In this document: piece by piece, positions 1 to 7,243 of the stretch | Layout of the letters: the number at the start of each line of letters is the position of its first letter | Numbering within the stretch: position 1 is the first letter of the stretch | Assembly: GCA_963808455.1 (NCBI GenBank) | Contig: CAWEHT010000357.1 | Location: 1-8,574, forward strand | DNA from: CAWEHT01 sp963808455 | GTDB taxonomy: Bacteria; Chloroflexota; Anaerolineae; CG2-30-64-16 | Direction: 5' to 3' | Length of the DNA: 8,574 nt | Program-made: the position numbers and the translations under genes | Notes under the pieces: model-generated | Databases searched by the model: none | What the model was told of the DNA's origin: nothing | Seen by the model: the letters and a program-made list of their open reading frames with translations, nothing else

Positions 1-19
1 AACTCAGCGCCCGCGCCTC

Positions 20-48
20 TTGACCTCCTCGCCAATGTATGCTACACT
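20..48 (+). promoter_or_regulatory. Sigma70-type promoter of the lacI-mttB-oxidase unit
   Basis: A -35 box TTGACC (20-25) and a -10 box TACACT (43-48) are separated by exactly 17 bases. Transcription would start at about 54-56, inside the palindrome at 50-77, so a bound repressor would block initiation. The assignment rests on box sequence and spacing only. Confidence 0.75.
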
Positions 49-49
49 G

Positions 50-77
50 CCGTTAACGTGTGCGCACACGTTAACGG
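50..77. promoter_or_regulatory. 28-bp perfect palindrome, probable LacI-family operator (autoregulation)
   Basis: Each arm reads CCGTTAACGTGTGC and the second arm is its exact reverse complement, giving a 28-bp perfect inverted repeat with no spacer centred between 63 and 64. LacI-family operators are palindromes with a central CG or GC step, and the inner TGTGCGCACA fits that style. It begins two bases after the -10 box and ends 43 bases before the lacI start. The likely ligand-dependent binder is the LacI protein encoded next to it. No second copy was seen in the window, so the regulon may be just this operon here. Confidence 0.75.
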
Positions 78-120
78 CCGCCCACCCCTGCTGGTGGGCA
101 GGCACCCGCTGGAGAACTAC

Positions 121-1179
121 GTGCCGGTTACGATCCTCGACATCGCCAGGGAGGCAGGTGTCTCCCACGCGACGGTTTCCAGGGCGCTGAATAACAAGGG
201 CGACCTCAGCCCTGCCACCCGGACCAGGGTGCTGGCCGTGGCCGAGAGGCTGCACTATGTGCCCAGCTCCGTCGCCAGGGCGCTGGTGTCGGGTCAGACG
301 CGCACCTTCGGCCTGATCGTCAGCAACAACGCCAGCCCATTCTTCAGCGAGATCGTGCGGGCAATCGAGGGCACGACCAACGCCGCCGGCTTCGGGCTCC
401 TCTTGTGCAATTCCGCCGAATCCCAGGAACAGGCGCTGCGTTGCCTGGGCATGCTGCTTTCCAAGCAGGTGGACGCCATCATCCTCACGCCTGTCCAGAG
501 TGACAGCCGCGACATCGCCTTGCTGCAGCGCGCCGGCGTTCCCTATGTGCTGCTGCTGCGCCGTTTTGCCGACCTCGCGGCGGATTCAGTAGTGTTGGAC
601 AACGTCAAGGGCGGCTTTCTGGTAACCGACCATCTGCTCAACCTGGGCCACCGGCGGATCGGCCACGTGGCCGGCCCGGGCCATATCTTCAGCGCCGAAG
701 GGCGCCTGGCCGGCTATCGCATGGCGCTCGGCGAGCGGGGGCTGGCTTATGATGAAGGGCTGGTTGTCAACGCCGGCTTTACCGTGGCCGGAGGGTACGA
801 GGCCGCCATGCGTTTGCTCGGCGCGGGCCGCTGTCCTGCCGCTGGGCCGGAACGAGGAGCGCCCGCCCCCACCGCCATTTTTGCCTCCACGGATCTGCAG
901 GCCGTAGGCGTGCTCAAGGCCGCCAGGGAGCTGGGCCTGCGGATCCCTGGCGATGTCGCCCTGACGGGCGGCGACGATATCGAACTCGCCGAGTATCTCG
1001 AGGTGCCGCTCACGACTTTTCGCCAGCCGGCCCATGAAATTGGGGCCGCGGCGGTCGAGATCCTGCTGGCTCGCCTCGCCGGTGACCAGTCTGGCCCCCG
1101 GCAGGTCGTGCTCGAGCCGGAGCTGGTTGTGAGAAAGTCCTCGGGCTACCCTATTATTCAACAGGAGCTATACACATGA
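121..1179 (+). CDS. LacI-family transcriptional regulator
   Basis: This is a ligand-responsive DNA-binding repressor of 352 residues. The N-terminus carries the LacI helix-turn-helix (TILDIAREAGVSHATVSRAL, residues 4-23). A hinge-type segment near residues 47-60 (VPSSVARALVSGQTRTFGLIV region) leads into a periplasmic-binding-protein-like effector domain ending in the typical PLTTFRQPAHEIG...AVEILLARL region. I chose GTG at 121 because GGAG lies at 111-114 and the protein then begins at the family's normal point, just before the helix-turn-helix. A GTG at 58 is in frame but would put the operator inside the coding region. The stop overlaps the next start (ATGA, 1176-1179), so it is probably translationally coupled to mttB. 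LacI proteins mostly sense sugars, and pairing one with a methyltransferase is less usual. The inducer is unknown. This is the only complete gene here that needs no frame correction. Confidence 0.93.
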   Translation: MPVTILDIAREAGVSHATVSRALNNKGDLSPATRTRVLAVAERLHYVPSSVARALVSGQTRTFGLIVSNNASPFFSEIVRAIEGTTNAAGFGLLLCNSAESQEQALRCLGMLLSKQVDAIILTPVQSDSRDIALLQRAGVPYVLLLRRFADLAADSVVLDNVKGGFLVTDHLLNLGHRRIGHVAGPGHIFSAEGRLAGYRMALGERGLAYDEGLVVNAGFTVAGGYEAAMRLLGAGRCPAAGPERGAPAPTAIFASTDLQAVGVLKAARELGLRIPGDVALTGGDDIELAEYLEVPLTTFRQPAHEIGAAAVEILLARLAGDQSGPRQVVLEPELVVRKSSGYPIIQQELYT

Positions 1180-2617
1180 CCGAGCAGATCTCTCCTTCGA
1201 CCCTGCGCCCGACCCTGCGGATGCTTTCTGACGAGCAGATTCGAGCCATCCACAACACGAGCCTGGATATCCTGTCCGGCACCGGGATATCGCTGAAGCA
1301 TGATGGGGCGCGGACCCTGCTTCTGGACCACGGCGCGTGGGAAACCGACGGTCGCGTCAAGATCCCCGAGCACCTGGTCATGGAGGCCATCCGCACCGCG
1401 CCTTCGCGCATCCCGATGCACAACCGGCTGGGCCGCCTGACGATGCCGCTCGAGGAAGGCAAGGTCTTCTTTGGGACCGGCTCGGACTGCCCGTTTACCA
1501 TCGACGCGGAGAGCGCGAGCGGCGCCCCGCCGTCGCCGAGGATGTCAGCCGCTTCGCTCGGCTCACCGACGCGCTGGACCAGATCGACTTCGTCATGTCG
1601 ATGGGCACCCCCTCGGACGTCCCCACGATGGACCACTACATCCATAGCTTCATCCGCATGATTCGGGGATCGGTAAAGCCCAACGTCTACACGGCGAGCT
1701 GCCGGCGCGACACCGAGGATATCTACGAGATTGCTTGCGCGGTGGCCGGCGGCGAGGCGCAGGTGCGCGAGAAGCCGTTCATGCTGCTGTACGTCGAGCC
1801 GATCTCGCCGCTGCTGTACAACCCGGAATCGGTGGACAGCCTGCTGTTCTGCGCCGAGAAGGGCATCCCCGTGACCTACCTGCCTTCGCCGAACACGGGC
1901 GGCGGCGGGCCGATCACCATGGCCGGCGCCCTCGCGCTGGGCAACGCGGAGTGCCTGGCCGGGCTGGTGATGTCTCAGCTGGTGCGCCCGGGGACCCCGT
2001 TCCTTTATGGCATGAACATCGCCGCGCTTGACCTGCAGACCACGATCGTGGCCTACGGCGCGCCGGATTGGGCACAGGCAGTCGCCGCGGTGAGCGATAT
2101 CGCCCGCTTCTATCACCTGCCGGTGTGGGGCGGCGCAGGCGCCACGGATAGCAAGGTTGTCGATGCGCAGGCCGGCTTCGAGGCCGCTTCGACGATCATG
2201 TGCGCCTTCCTGAGCCGGTGCAACCTGGTGCATGACGTCGGCTACATCGAATATGGCAGCACCTCGTCGATGGAGATGCTGGTGATGTGCGACGAGATCA
2301 TCCGCCACACCCGTTTCATCGCCGGCGGCGTAGAAGTCAGCGACCGCACGCTGGCCCGCGAGGCCATCCATCGCGCCCGGCCGGGCGGCGGCTTCTTTGC
2401 CGACGATCACACCCTCGAGAACTGGAAGCAGGCGCAATGGCGGCCGGGCGTGATCGACCGCATGCGCTACGCGAACTGGTCCGCCAAGGGCGCCAAGGAT
2501 ATGGCTCAGCGGGCCAACAAGCGCGCCCGTGACATCCTCGCCGGGCACGAGGTCCCGCCGCTGTCCCAGGCCGCGGAAGAAGCGATTGCAGACGTGCTCA
2601 AACGGCGCGCTGCCTGA
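1176..2617 (+). CDS. MttB-family (trimethylamine methyltransferase-like, non-pyrrolysine) corrinoid methyltransferase 1, one frame break
   Basis: MttB-superfamily enzymes transfer a methyl group from a methylated amine to the Co(I) corrinoid of a small partner protein in the cytoplasm. The protein starts at ATG 1176 with GGAG at 1164-1167. It reads in one frame to DAES (codon 113, ending 1514) and continues in another frame as ERRPAVAEDVSRF. Restoring one G between 1515 and 1516 gives ESGERRPAVAEDV and a protein of 480 residues, the usual family length. Family landmarks include MLSDEQIRAIHNTSLDIL near the N-terminus, PSRIPMHNRLGR, ITMAGALALGNAECLAG and NLVHDVGY (His353 after correction). No in-frame TAG interrupts it, so unlike methanogen MttB it should not contain pyrrolysine. 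Non-pyrrolysine members include glycine betaine methyltransferase MtgB; the substrate here is not known. The partner corrinoid protein is not adjacent; the one at 5120 is the candidate. Confidence 0.88.
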
Positions 2618-2637
2618 TCGGGCTTTAGGAGGTATCG

Positions 2638-3847
2638 ATGGGGCGCATTTTCGTTCCCACTGGTGAGACCTTGCCGCCGGCCGCCGACGCCGTGGTCATC
2701 GGCGGCGGTATCGTCGGTGTCGCGAGCGCGTTCTGGCTGGCGCGCGCCGGGCTCGAGACGGTGCTGCTCGAGACCCGGGGCGAGCTTTCCAGCCTGACCA
2801 GCTGCCAGTCGATCGAGTCTTTTCGGGCGCAGTTCAGCGAGCCGGCCATGGCTGAGCTGGCGCTGGCCAGCATCGGCATGCTGGACGCCTTCGCCGACGT
2901 GATCGGCATCCCTGGTTACGACATCGAGGTTCGCCATCAGGGCTATCTGTTCGTGACCGATGACCCGGCGCAGCTGCCCGCCCTGCAGGCAGCGGTGGCC
3001 GCCCATCATAGCCTTGGCGTGCCAGACTCGGAATATCTGGATGCGGCCGAGCTGCATGCCCGGTTCCCCTACCTTTCCGAGCGGGCGGTCGGCGCCACCT
3101 TCCGCCAAAAGGACGGCTGGTTCTCGTCGCACGGGCCACGCAGGGCTTCGCCAAGGGCTGTGACGCCCGCTTCCTGCTCAACACCCCGGCCACCGCCATC
3201 GTGCTGGACGGCCGTGGCGTGTGCGGGGTCAGCACTCCCCTGGGCACCATCGCCACGCGCGTGGCGGTGAACTCCGCCGGACCTTTCGCCGGTGAGGTGG
3301 GCCGGATGGCCGGGGTAGACCTGCCTGTGCAGCCGATGCGCCGCCAAAAGGCGTTCGTGACGCCGAAGCCGCAGATCCCCCAGGATGCGCCCCTGGTGAT
3401 CGACGTCGTCCGTGACGCCTACTGGCGCCCCGAGACCGGCGGCGCCTACATCGCCTGGGTGGACCCGGATGACCAGGTGCGCACCCCCTTGCACAACGTG
3501 CCTACCGAGTGGGACTTTCCGGCCGTCACATTGGAAAAGCTGGAGCTGCTCACGCCGTTCTGGGCGAGATCGCGGCGCATCTCAAGAATGATGACCTGCG
3601 GATGAGCGCCGGGCAGTACGTCTACACCCCCGACGACCAGCCGCTGATTGGCCCATGGCCTGAGGTGCAAGGCCTGTTCCTCAACTGCGGCTACTGGGCG
3701 GGCGTCATGATGTCACCCGGCGCGGGCAAGCGCCTGGCAGACCTCGTGGTCGGGGCCTGTGCTCCACAGTCCAACCCGCTGCGGCCGACGCGCTTCGCCG
3801 AGGGCGTCGTCCAGACGGGGGCCAGCTTCCTGCGCGGCCACCACTGA
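2638..3847 (+). CDS. FAD-dependent oxidoreductase, DAO family (sarcosine/dimethylglycine oxidase-like), two frame breaks
   Basis: DAO-family flavoenzymes oxidise amines such as sarcosine, dimethylglycine or D-amino acids. A strong AGGAGG (2627-2632) sits five bases before ATG 2638. The N-terminal FAD-binding Rossmann motif is DAVVIGGGIVGVASAFWLARAG with the glycines at residues 22, 24 and 27 and the ribose-binding Glu at 45. The C-terminal flavin-binding region reads TPDDQPLIGPWPEVQGLF then CGYWAGVMMSPGAGKRLADLVVG. Two single-base losses split it. One is near 3133, where CACGAGGCC would restore HEATQGFAKG. The other is in the GGG at 3562-3564, where a fourth G restores PFWGEIAAHLKND. Corrected length is 403 residues, normal for sarcosine-oxidase beta-like proteins. 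It lies 20 bases after mttB in the same operon, which suggests oxidative removal of methyl groups from the demethylated product. Other amine substrates remain possible. Confidence 0.88.
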
Positions 3848-3851
3848 GCGA

Positions 3852-3898
3852 GGGAATAGCGAGTAGGGAATAGCGAGGGAATAGGGAGTAGGGAATAG
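3852..3898 (+). repeat. G-rich short repeat cluster (GGGAATAG units)
   Basis: GGGAATAG occurs four times, at 3852, 3866, 3877 and 3891, with a variant GGGAGTAG at 3884. The spacings are 14, 11, 7 and 7, so this is an irregular tandem array beginning five bases after the oxidase stop codon. Five GGG runs within 42 bases could also form a G-quadruplex on the + strand; that is inference only. Confidence 0.75.
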
Positions 3899-3916
3899 AG
3901 CCTGCTCCCTGCTCCC
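3884..3916 (+). terminator. Stem-loop after the oxidase gene, possible weak terminator
   Basis: GGGAGTAGGG (3884-3893) pairs with CCCTGCTCCC (3907-3916) over 10 positions with one G-U pair, and A3894-T3906 extends it. The loop is 11 bases. There is no T-tract after it, so intrinsic termination is doubtful. It may simply be part of the repeat array. Confidence 0.35.
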
Positions 3917-4187
3917 TTCCGTCCCGCCAAGGCCATTCCATGTTGCAGTCGGCCTCCTGTGTGGCAACCGCAACGGGGGCAGCGCGCGCCGCTGGGACCA
4001 GCCGCCACCACAGGATGCACACGAAGGTCCCCGAACGGGGATGAATAAGGCCCAAAGAACATCCTGTCCATCCTGTTCGAATCAGCGCCCAGGGACGCGC
4101 CAACTGGGATGGGCGGACGCAGCTCAGGCCGCTCACCAGGCGCGATCGCGCGGCATGATTTCGCTCCATCCTTCAGTCATCCGCTTC

Positions 4188-4217
4188 TTGCCCTGGAAAG
4201 CCTTTCGGGCGTATAAT
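4188..4217 (+). promoter_or_regulatory. Promoter of the gntR gene
   Basis: A -35-like TTGCCC (4188-4193) and a perfect -10 TATAAT (4212-4217) are 18 bases apart. The predicted start near 4223-4225 falls in the candidate operator at 4221-4240. This leaves a leader of about 50 bases before the gntR start codon. Confidence 0.7.
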
Positions 4218-4220
4218 ATG

Positions 4221-4240
4221 CGGAAATACCGATAATTGCG
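4221..4240. promoter_or_regulatory. Candidate GntR operator, copy 1
   Basis: CGGAAATACCG (4221-4231) is an 11-bp imperfect inverted repeat in which four of five base pairs are symmetric. It is followed by ATAATTGCG (4232-4240). The same arrangement, ATATG then an 11-bp CG...CG element and later ATAATTTGCG, recurs in the promoter of the corrinoid operon at 5015-5048. The position immediately after the -10 box fits repression of gntR by its own product. Confidence 0.55.
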
Positions 4241-4246
4241 AGATTC

Positions 4247-4260
4247 GCCAACCGGTTGGC
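4247..4260. promoter_or_regulatory. 14-bp perfect palindrome in the gntR leader
   Basis: GCCAACCGGTTGGC is a perfect zero-spacer inverted repeat ending two bases before the ribosome-binding GAGG (4263-4266). Having no loop, it looks more like a protein-binding site on DNA than an RNA hairpin. The binder is unknown, and no second copy was found in the window. Confidence 0.45.
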
Positions 4261-4274
4261 CCGAGGTATCCGCA

Positions 4275-4971
4275 TTGCTCGACACAGCCGATAGAAGCAC
4301 GCTCGTCGATTTCACAGCCGATCGTCTCCGGCAGATGATCTTCACCGGCCAGATCAAGCCGGGTGAGATGCTGCCGCCGCGCAAGCAGCTGGCTGCGCGC
4401 TTTGGTGTCGGCATCGCCACGATCCATGAAGCCGTGAAGTCTTTGGGCGCCGTGGGCCTGGTGGAATCGCGGCCCGGCAAGGGCACCTGGGTGAGCCACG
4501 ACGCGCTCGCCAGCGTCATCCACCCCTCGTTCATCCTCAATCGCTTCGGGCCCATGGACGTCGCCGAGGTCTACGAGGCCCGCTTGATGCTCGAGGTGTC
4601 GCTCGCCGAGCTGGCGGCCGCCAAAGCCACCCCAGAAGAGATCGAGCGCATGATGACCTGGCTGGACGCGTTCGCGCCAGGTCATCGACGACGATGAGGA
4701 ATTCGTTCGCACCGACTGGCAGTTCCATATGACTGTGGCCGAGGCCAGCCATAACGTGCTGCTCCAGGCTTTCTATAACCTGTCGCGGGAGCTGCTGTTG
4801 GAGCTGATCCGCGAGGTGATCCGCCTCCCGAAGGTCAAGGAGGAGGCATCTGGGATGCATCTCGAGCAGGCCCTGGCCATCGCGCGCCACGATGTCGATG
4901 CCGCACGCGACGCGGCCCGCCGGCACATGCTGTATGTGGGCGGCAAGATGTTCCCGCCTGCGCCCCATTGA
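4275..4971 (+). CDS. GntR/FadR-family transcriptional regulator with FCD-type domain, one frame break
   Basis: This is a DNA-binding regulator of about 231 residues. The winged helix-turn-helix covers roughly residues 10-72 (TADRLRQMIFTGQIKPGEMLPPRKQLAARFGVGIATIHEAVKSLGAVGLVESRPGKGTWVS region). The C-terminal helical effector domain shows YEARLMLEVSLAELAAAKATPEEIERM, DWQFHMTVAEASHN and later MHLEQALAIARHD and ARRHM, whose Asp and His residues fit the FCD metal/ligand site. TTG 4275 is preferred because GAGG lies eight bases upstream (4263-4266); a TTG at 4236 is in frame but would sit in the operator-like sequence. Near 4677 the frame changes from DAFA to QVIDDDEEFVRTDW, which one extra C or two missing bases would explain. 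It probably controls itself and the corrinoid operon through the shared motif. The inducer is unknown. Confidence 0.87.
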
Positions 4972-4986
4972 ACTCCCACTCCCGAC

Positions 4987-5015
4987 TTGACTTTTCCCTG
5001 GGCCGGGCCTATCAT
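4987..5015 (+). promoter_or_regulatory. Promoter of the corrinoid protein-mttB operon
   Basis: A -35 TTGACT (4987-4992) and a -10 TATCAT (5010-5015) are separated by exactly 17 bases. The predicted start lies near 5021-5023, inside the candidate operator, leaving a leader of about 97 bases before ATG 5120. Confidence 0.75.
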
Positions 5016-5018
5016 ATG

Positions 5019-5048
5019 CGTAACTTACGAAATATACGATAATTTGCG
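5019..5048. promoter_or_regulatory. Candidate GntR operator, copy 2 (double site)
   Basis: CGTAACTTACG (5019-5029) is an 11-bp inverted repeat with all five pairs symmetric around one central base. CGAAATATACG (5028-5038) overlaps it by two bases and is followed by ATAATTTGCG (5039-5048). Compared with copy 1, the element after ATATG fits CGKAAMTWMCG. The 3' block matches GAAATA-CGATAATT-GCG of copy 1 apart from a few inserted or changed bases. A roughly 30-base region at the transcription start suggests two adjacent dimers of one repressor. Confidence 0.55.
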
Positions 5049-5119
5049 CTCTCAACGGTAATTGGAACAAATTCTCAGTCGGAACAGGTCATTTATATTA
5101 GCCTAAGGAGGAACTGGCA

Positions 5120-5757
5120 ATGGCGCACTTGCTCGACGACTTGGCCGATGCCGTGGTCGATGGCGAGCTCAAGAAGATCGCTGCGCTGACTCAGCAGGCG
5201 TTGGATAGCGGCACGCCGGCTGGCGATGTGCTCAACCAGGGGCTGCTGCCGGGGATGGAGGTGGTTGGCCGGCGTTTCAAGGCGGGCGAGATTTCATCCC
5301 GGAAGTGCTGCTGTCGGCAAGGACGATGGCGGCGGCGATGGAAGTCTTGAAGCCGATCCTGGCCCGCGGGCCTTCCGTCGGCAAAGGGACGGTGGTGATC
5401 GGCACCGTGCAGGGGGATCTGCACAACATCGGCAAGAATTTGGTGGCCATGATGCTGGAGGGCAGCGGCTTCGATGTGGTCAACCTGGGCATCGATGTCA
5501 AGCCCCAGGCCTTTGTGGACGCCGTCAAAGCGCACAAGCCCGCGCTGCTGGGCATGTCGGCCCTCTTGACGACGACGATGCCGCGCATGACTGAGACGGT
5601 CCGCGCCCTGCGGGAAGCCGGCATCCGCGACCAGCTGAAGATCATGGTCGGCGGCGCTCCTGTCGGGCATGATTTCGCTTCCAAGATCGGGGCCGATGCC
5701 TACGCGCCCAACGCGGCGGCGGCGGTCGATGTGGCGAAGGCACTGGTTGCCGGCTGA
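5120..5757 (+). CDS. Corrinoid (cobalamin-binding) methyl-carrier protein, MtbC/MttC-like, one frame break
   Basis: This small cytoplasmic protein carries the corrinoid cofactor that accepts a methyl group from an MttB-type enzyme and passes it on. The order is as in methionine-synthase-type B12 proteins. A helical cap domain (residues 1 to about 85, including LLPGMEVVGRRFKAGEIFIPEVLLSARTM) is followed by a Rossmann B12 domain with the lower-ligand motif DLHNIG (Asp100, His102, Gly105), then GMSALLTTTM and GGAPV. AGGAGG (5106-5111) lies eight bases before ATG 5120. The frame breaks in the TTT at 5292-5294; a fourth T restores GEIFIPEVLL. Corrected length is 212 residues, normal for the family. 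Its gene ends 17 bases before the second methyltransferase, so that enzyme is its direct partner. It may also serve the methyltransferase at 1176, which has no adjacent carrier. Confidence 0.93.
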
Positions 5758-5774
5758 AGGAGAGGGGCAGGATC

Positions 5775-7243
5775 ATGAATAGCGGATTCAAATCTCAGGT
5801 CGTGCCGAGCTACCACCTGCTGACGGAAGAGCAGATCAAGGCCATCCATGGCGCTTCTCTGAATATCCTCGAAAAGACCGGCGTGCGCGTCAACCACGAT
5901 GAGGCGTTGGAGATGCTGCGGGCCGCCGGCTGCCAGGTGCTCGCCGACAAAGTTGTCCGGATGCCCAACTGGTTGGTGGAAGCCTGCATCGCCAGCGCCC
6001 CTTCGCGCATCACCGTTTACAACCGGCTTGGCGCGGAAGCCATGAACCTCGAGGGGCGCAACGTCTACTACGGCCTGGGCACGGACCTGATCAGGACGCG
6101 GGATGTCAAGACCGGAGAGATGCGCACCTCTTGCCTTGACGACGTGCGCAACGCGGCGCGCCTGGTGGATGCCTGCAAGGATATCGACTTTGTCGCCTCG
6201 TCGGCGCTGCCGAACGAGGCGTCCACCAACATGATGTACATCGAGTGCTTCCGCGCCGAGCTCGAGAACACCACCAAGCCCATCTTCTTCACCGCTGCCG
6301 GACACGAAGACCTGGCTGTGATGATCGAGATGGCCGAGGTCGTGGCGGGTGGCGCCGATGAGCTGCGGCGCCGGCCGTTCTTGATCAACTACTCCGAGCC
6401 CACCCCGCCCCTGGTGCACTCCTTCGGCGCCGTGAGCAAGGTCTTCCTCTGTGCCGAGAAGGGCGTCCCCATCTGCTACACGCCCGCAGACATCATGGGC
6501 GCCAGCGCCCCCGTCTCCTTGGCGGGCGCCATCGCGCAGGCCAACGCCGAGGCCCTGAGCGGCATCGTCCTGCATCAGCTGCGGGGCAAGGGATCTCCCA
6601 TTATTTCCGGCTTCTTTGCCACCTGCATGGACATGCGCTCGTCCACCTTCGTTTACGGCGGGCCCGAATTCCGCCTGACCCACTCAGCGTACGCCGACCT
6701 GTACCACTATTATGGCATCCCCATGTGGGGCACGGCCGGCTGCAGCGATGCCCACGCCTTTGATCAGCAGGTGGGGATCGAGGCGGCGCTGACGATCCTG
6801 ATCGCCGCCCTCGACGGCGCCAACCTGATCCACGACGTCGGCTACATGGGCGCCGGCCTGCTTGGCAACCCCGTGTCCATCGTGACCTGCAACGAAATCA
6901 TCGGCTGGGTGAAGCGCATCTTGCAGGGGTTCGAGATCACCCCGGAGATGCTGGCCCTGGACGTGATCCACCGCGTCGGCCCTGGGGGTGACTTCCTGGC
7001 CGAGAAACACACGCTCGAGCACTTCAAGCACGAGCTATGGCGCCCGAGGCTCCTGAACCGCGACGATCCCGATACCTGGGCGCAGTACGGCAGCCGCAGC
7101 TTCGCGCAGCTGGCGCAGGAGCAGGCGCTGGCCATCCTCGACGGCCATGTGGTTGAGCCGCTGGCGCCCGCCGCGGCCGCACGCATCGAGGAGATCACGG
7201 GCGCGCCGCCGTCGAGCTCGAGGAGATGCATTTCATCGCTTAA
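5775..7243 (+). CDS. MttB-family (non-pyrrolysine) corrinoid methyltransferase 2, one frame break near the C-terminus
   Basis: This MttB-superfamily methyltransferase is the probable direct partner of the corrinoid protein immediately upstream, with AGGAGAGGGG just before ATG 5775. It shows the same landmarks as the first copy: LLTEEQIKAIHGASLNILEKTGV, APSRITVYNRLG, PVSLAGAIAQANAEALSG and NLIHDVGYMGAG, with His353 at the same numbered position. No in-frame TAG interrupts the reading frame, so pyrrolysine is not expected. The reading frame as given runs past the normal end into low-complexity sequence to 7544. Adding one G to the GGG at 7199-7201 instead gives EEITGRAAVELEEMHFIA and a TAA at 7241-7243, for 489 residues, the expected family size. 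The two MttB proteins are clearly related but well diverged by eye, so different substrates are likely. The substrate is unknown. Confidence 0.9.

Larger units (their letters stand above)
3848..4187. other. Gene-free, repeat-rich intergenic region
   Basis: I see no convincing gene here. The open frames in this stretch lack ribosome-binding sites and family-like protein sequence. It contains the G-rich repeat cluster at 3852-3898, a stem-loop at 3884-3916, a short inverted repeat TCCCCG-AA-CGGGGA (4028-4041), and a tandem CATCCTGTC/CATCCTGTT (4060-4077). ACAGGATG (4010-4017) is the exact inverse of CATCCTGT (4060-4067). The composition resembles decayed dispersed intergenic repeats. It marks the boundary between the lacI-led and gntR-led units. 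Confidence 0.6.

Noticed and set aside
58..120. Upstream GTG start at 58 for the LacI protein
   Set aside because: It would place the 28-bp operator inside the coding region, has no ribosome-binding site and adds residues before the helix-turn-helix not typical of the family. GTG 121 has GGAG at a good distance.
1154..2548. Long minus-strand open frame opposite the first MttB
   Set aside because: It is rich in Arg, Ala, Gly and His, as expected for the shadow of a GC-rich gene, and has no recognisable domain. The + strand encodes a clear MttB protein.
3852..3898. CRISPR array
   Set aside because: The repeats are only 8 bases long with spacings of 7-14 bases, far too short for repeat-spacer units, and no cas genes are present.
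3705..4169. Minus-strand open frames over the end of the oxidase and the intergenic repeats
   Set aside because: The translations are low-complexity and arise from the GGGAATAG array (YSLFPRYSLL-type repeats). No start signals are present.
4041..4235. Small + strand open frame of 64 residues
   Set aside because: It lies in repeat-like sequence containing the CATCCTGT tandem and covers the gntR promoter. There is no ribosome-binding site and no recognisable protein.
5700..6683. Long minus-strand open frame opposite the corrinoid gene end and second MttB
   Set aside because: It is a GC-rich antisense shadow of conserved + strand genes, with no domain or ribosome-binding site.
1176..7243. Pyrrolysine codons in the MttB genes
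   Set aside because: No in-frame TAG occurs in the corrected frames, and no pyl genes are present. These belong to the non-pyrrolysine branch.
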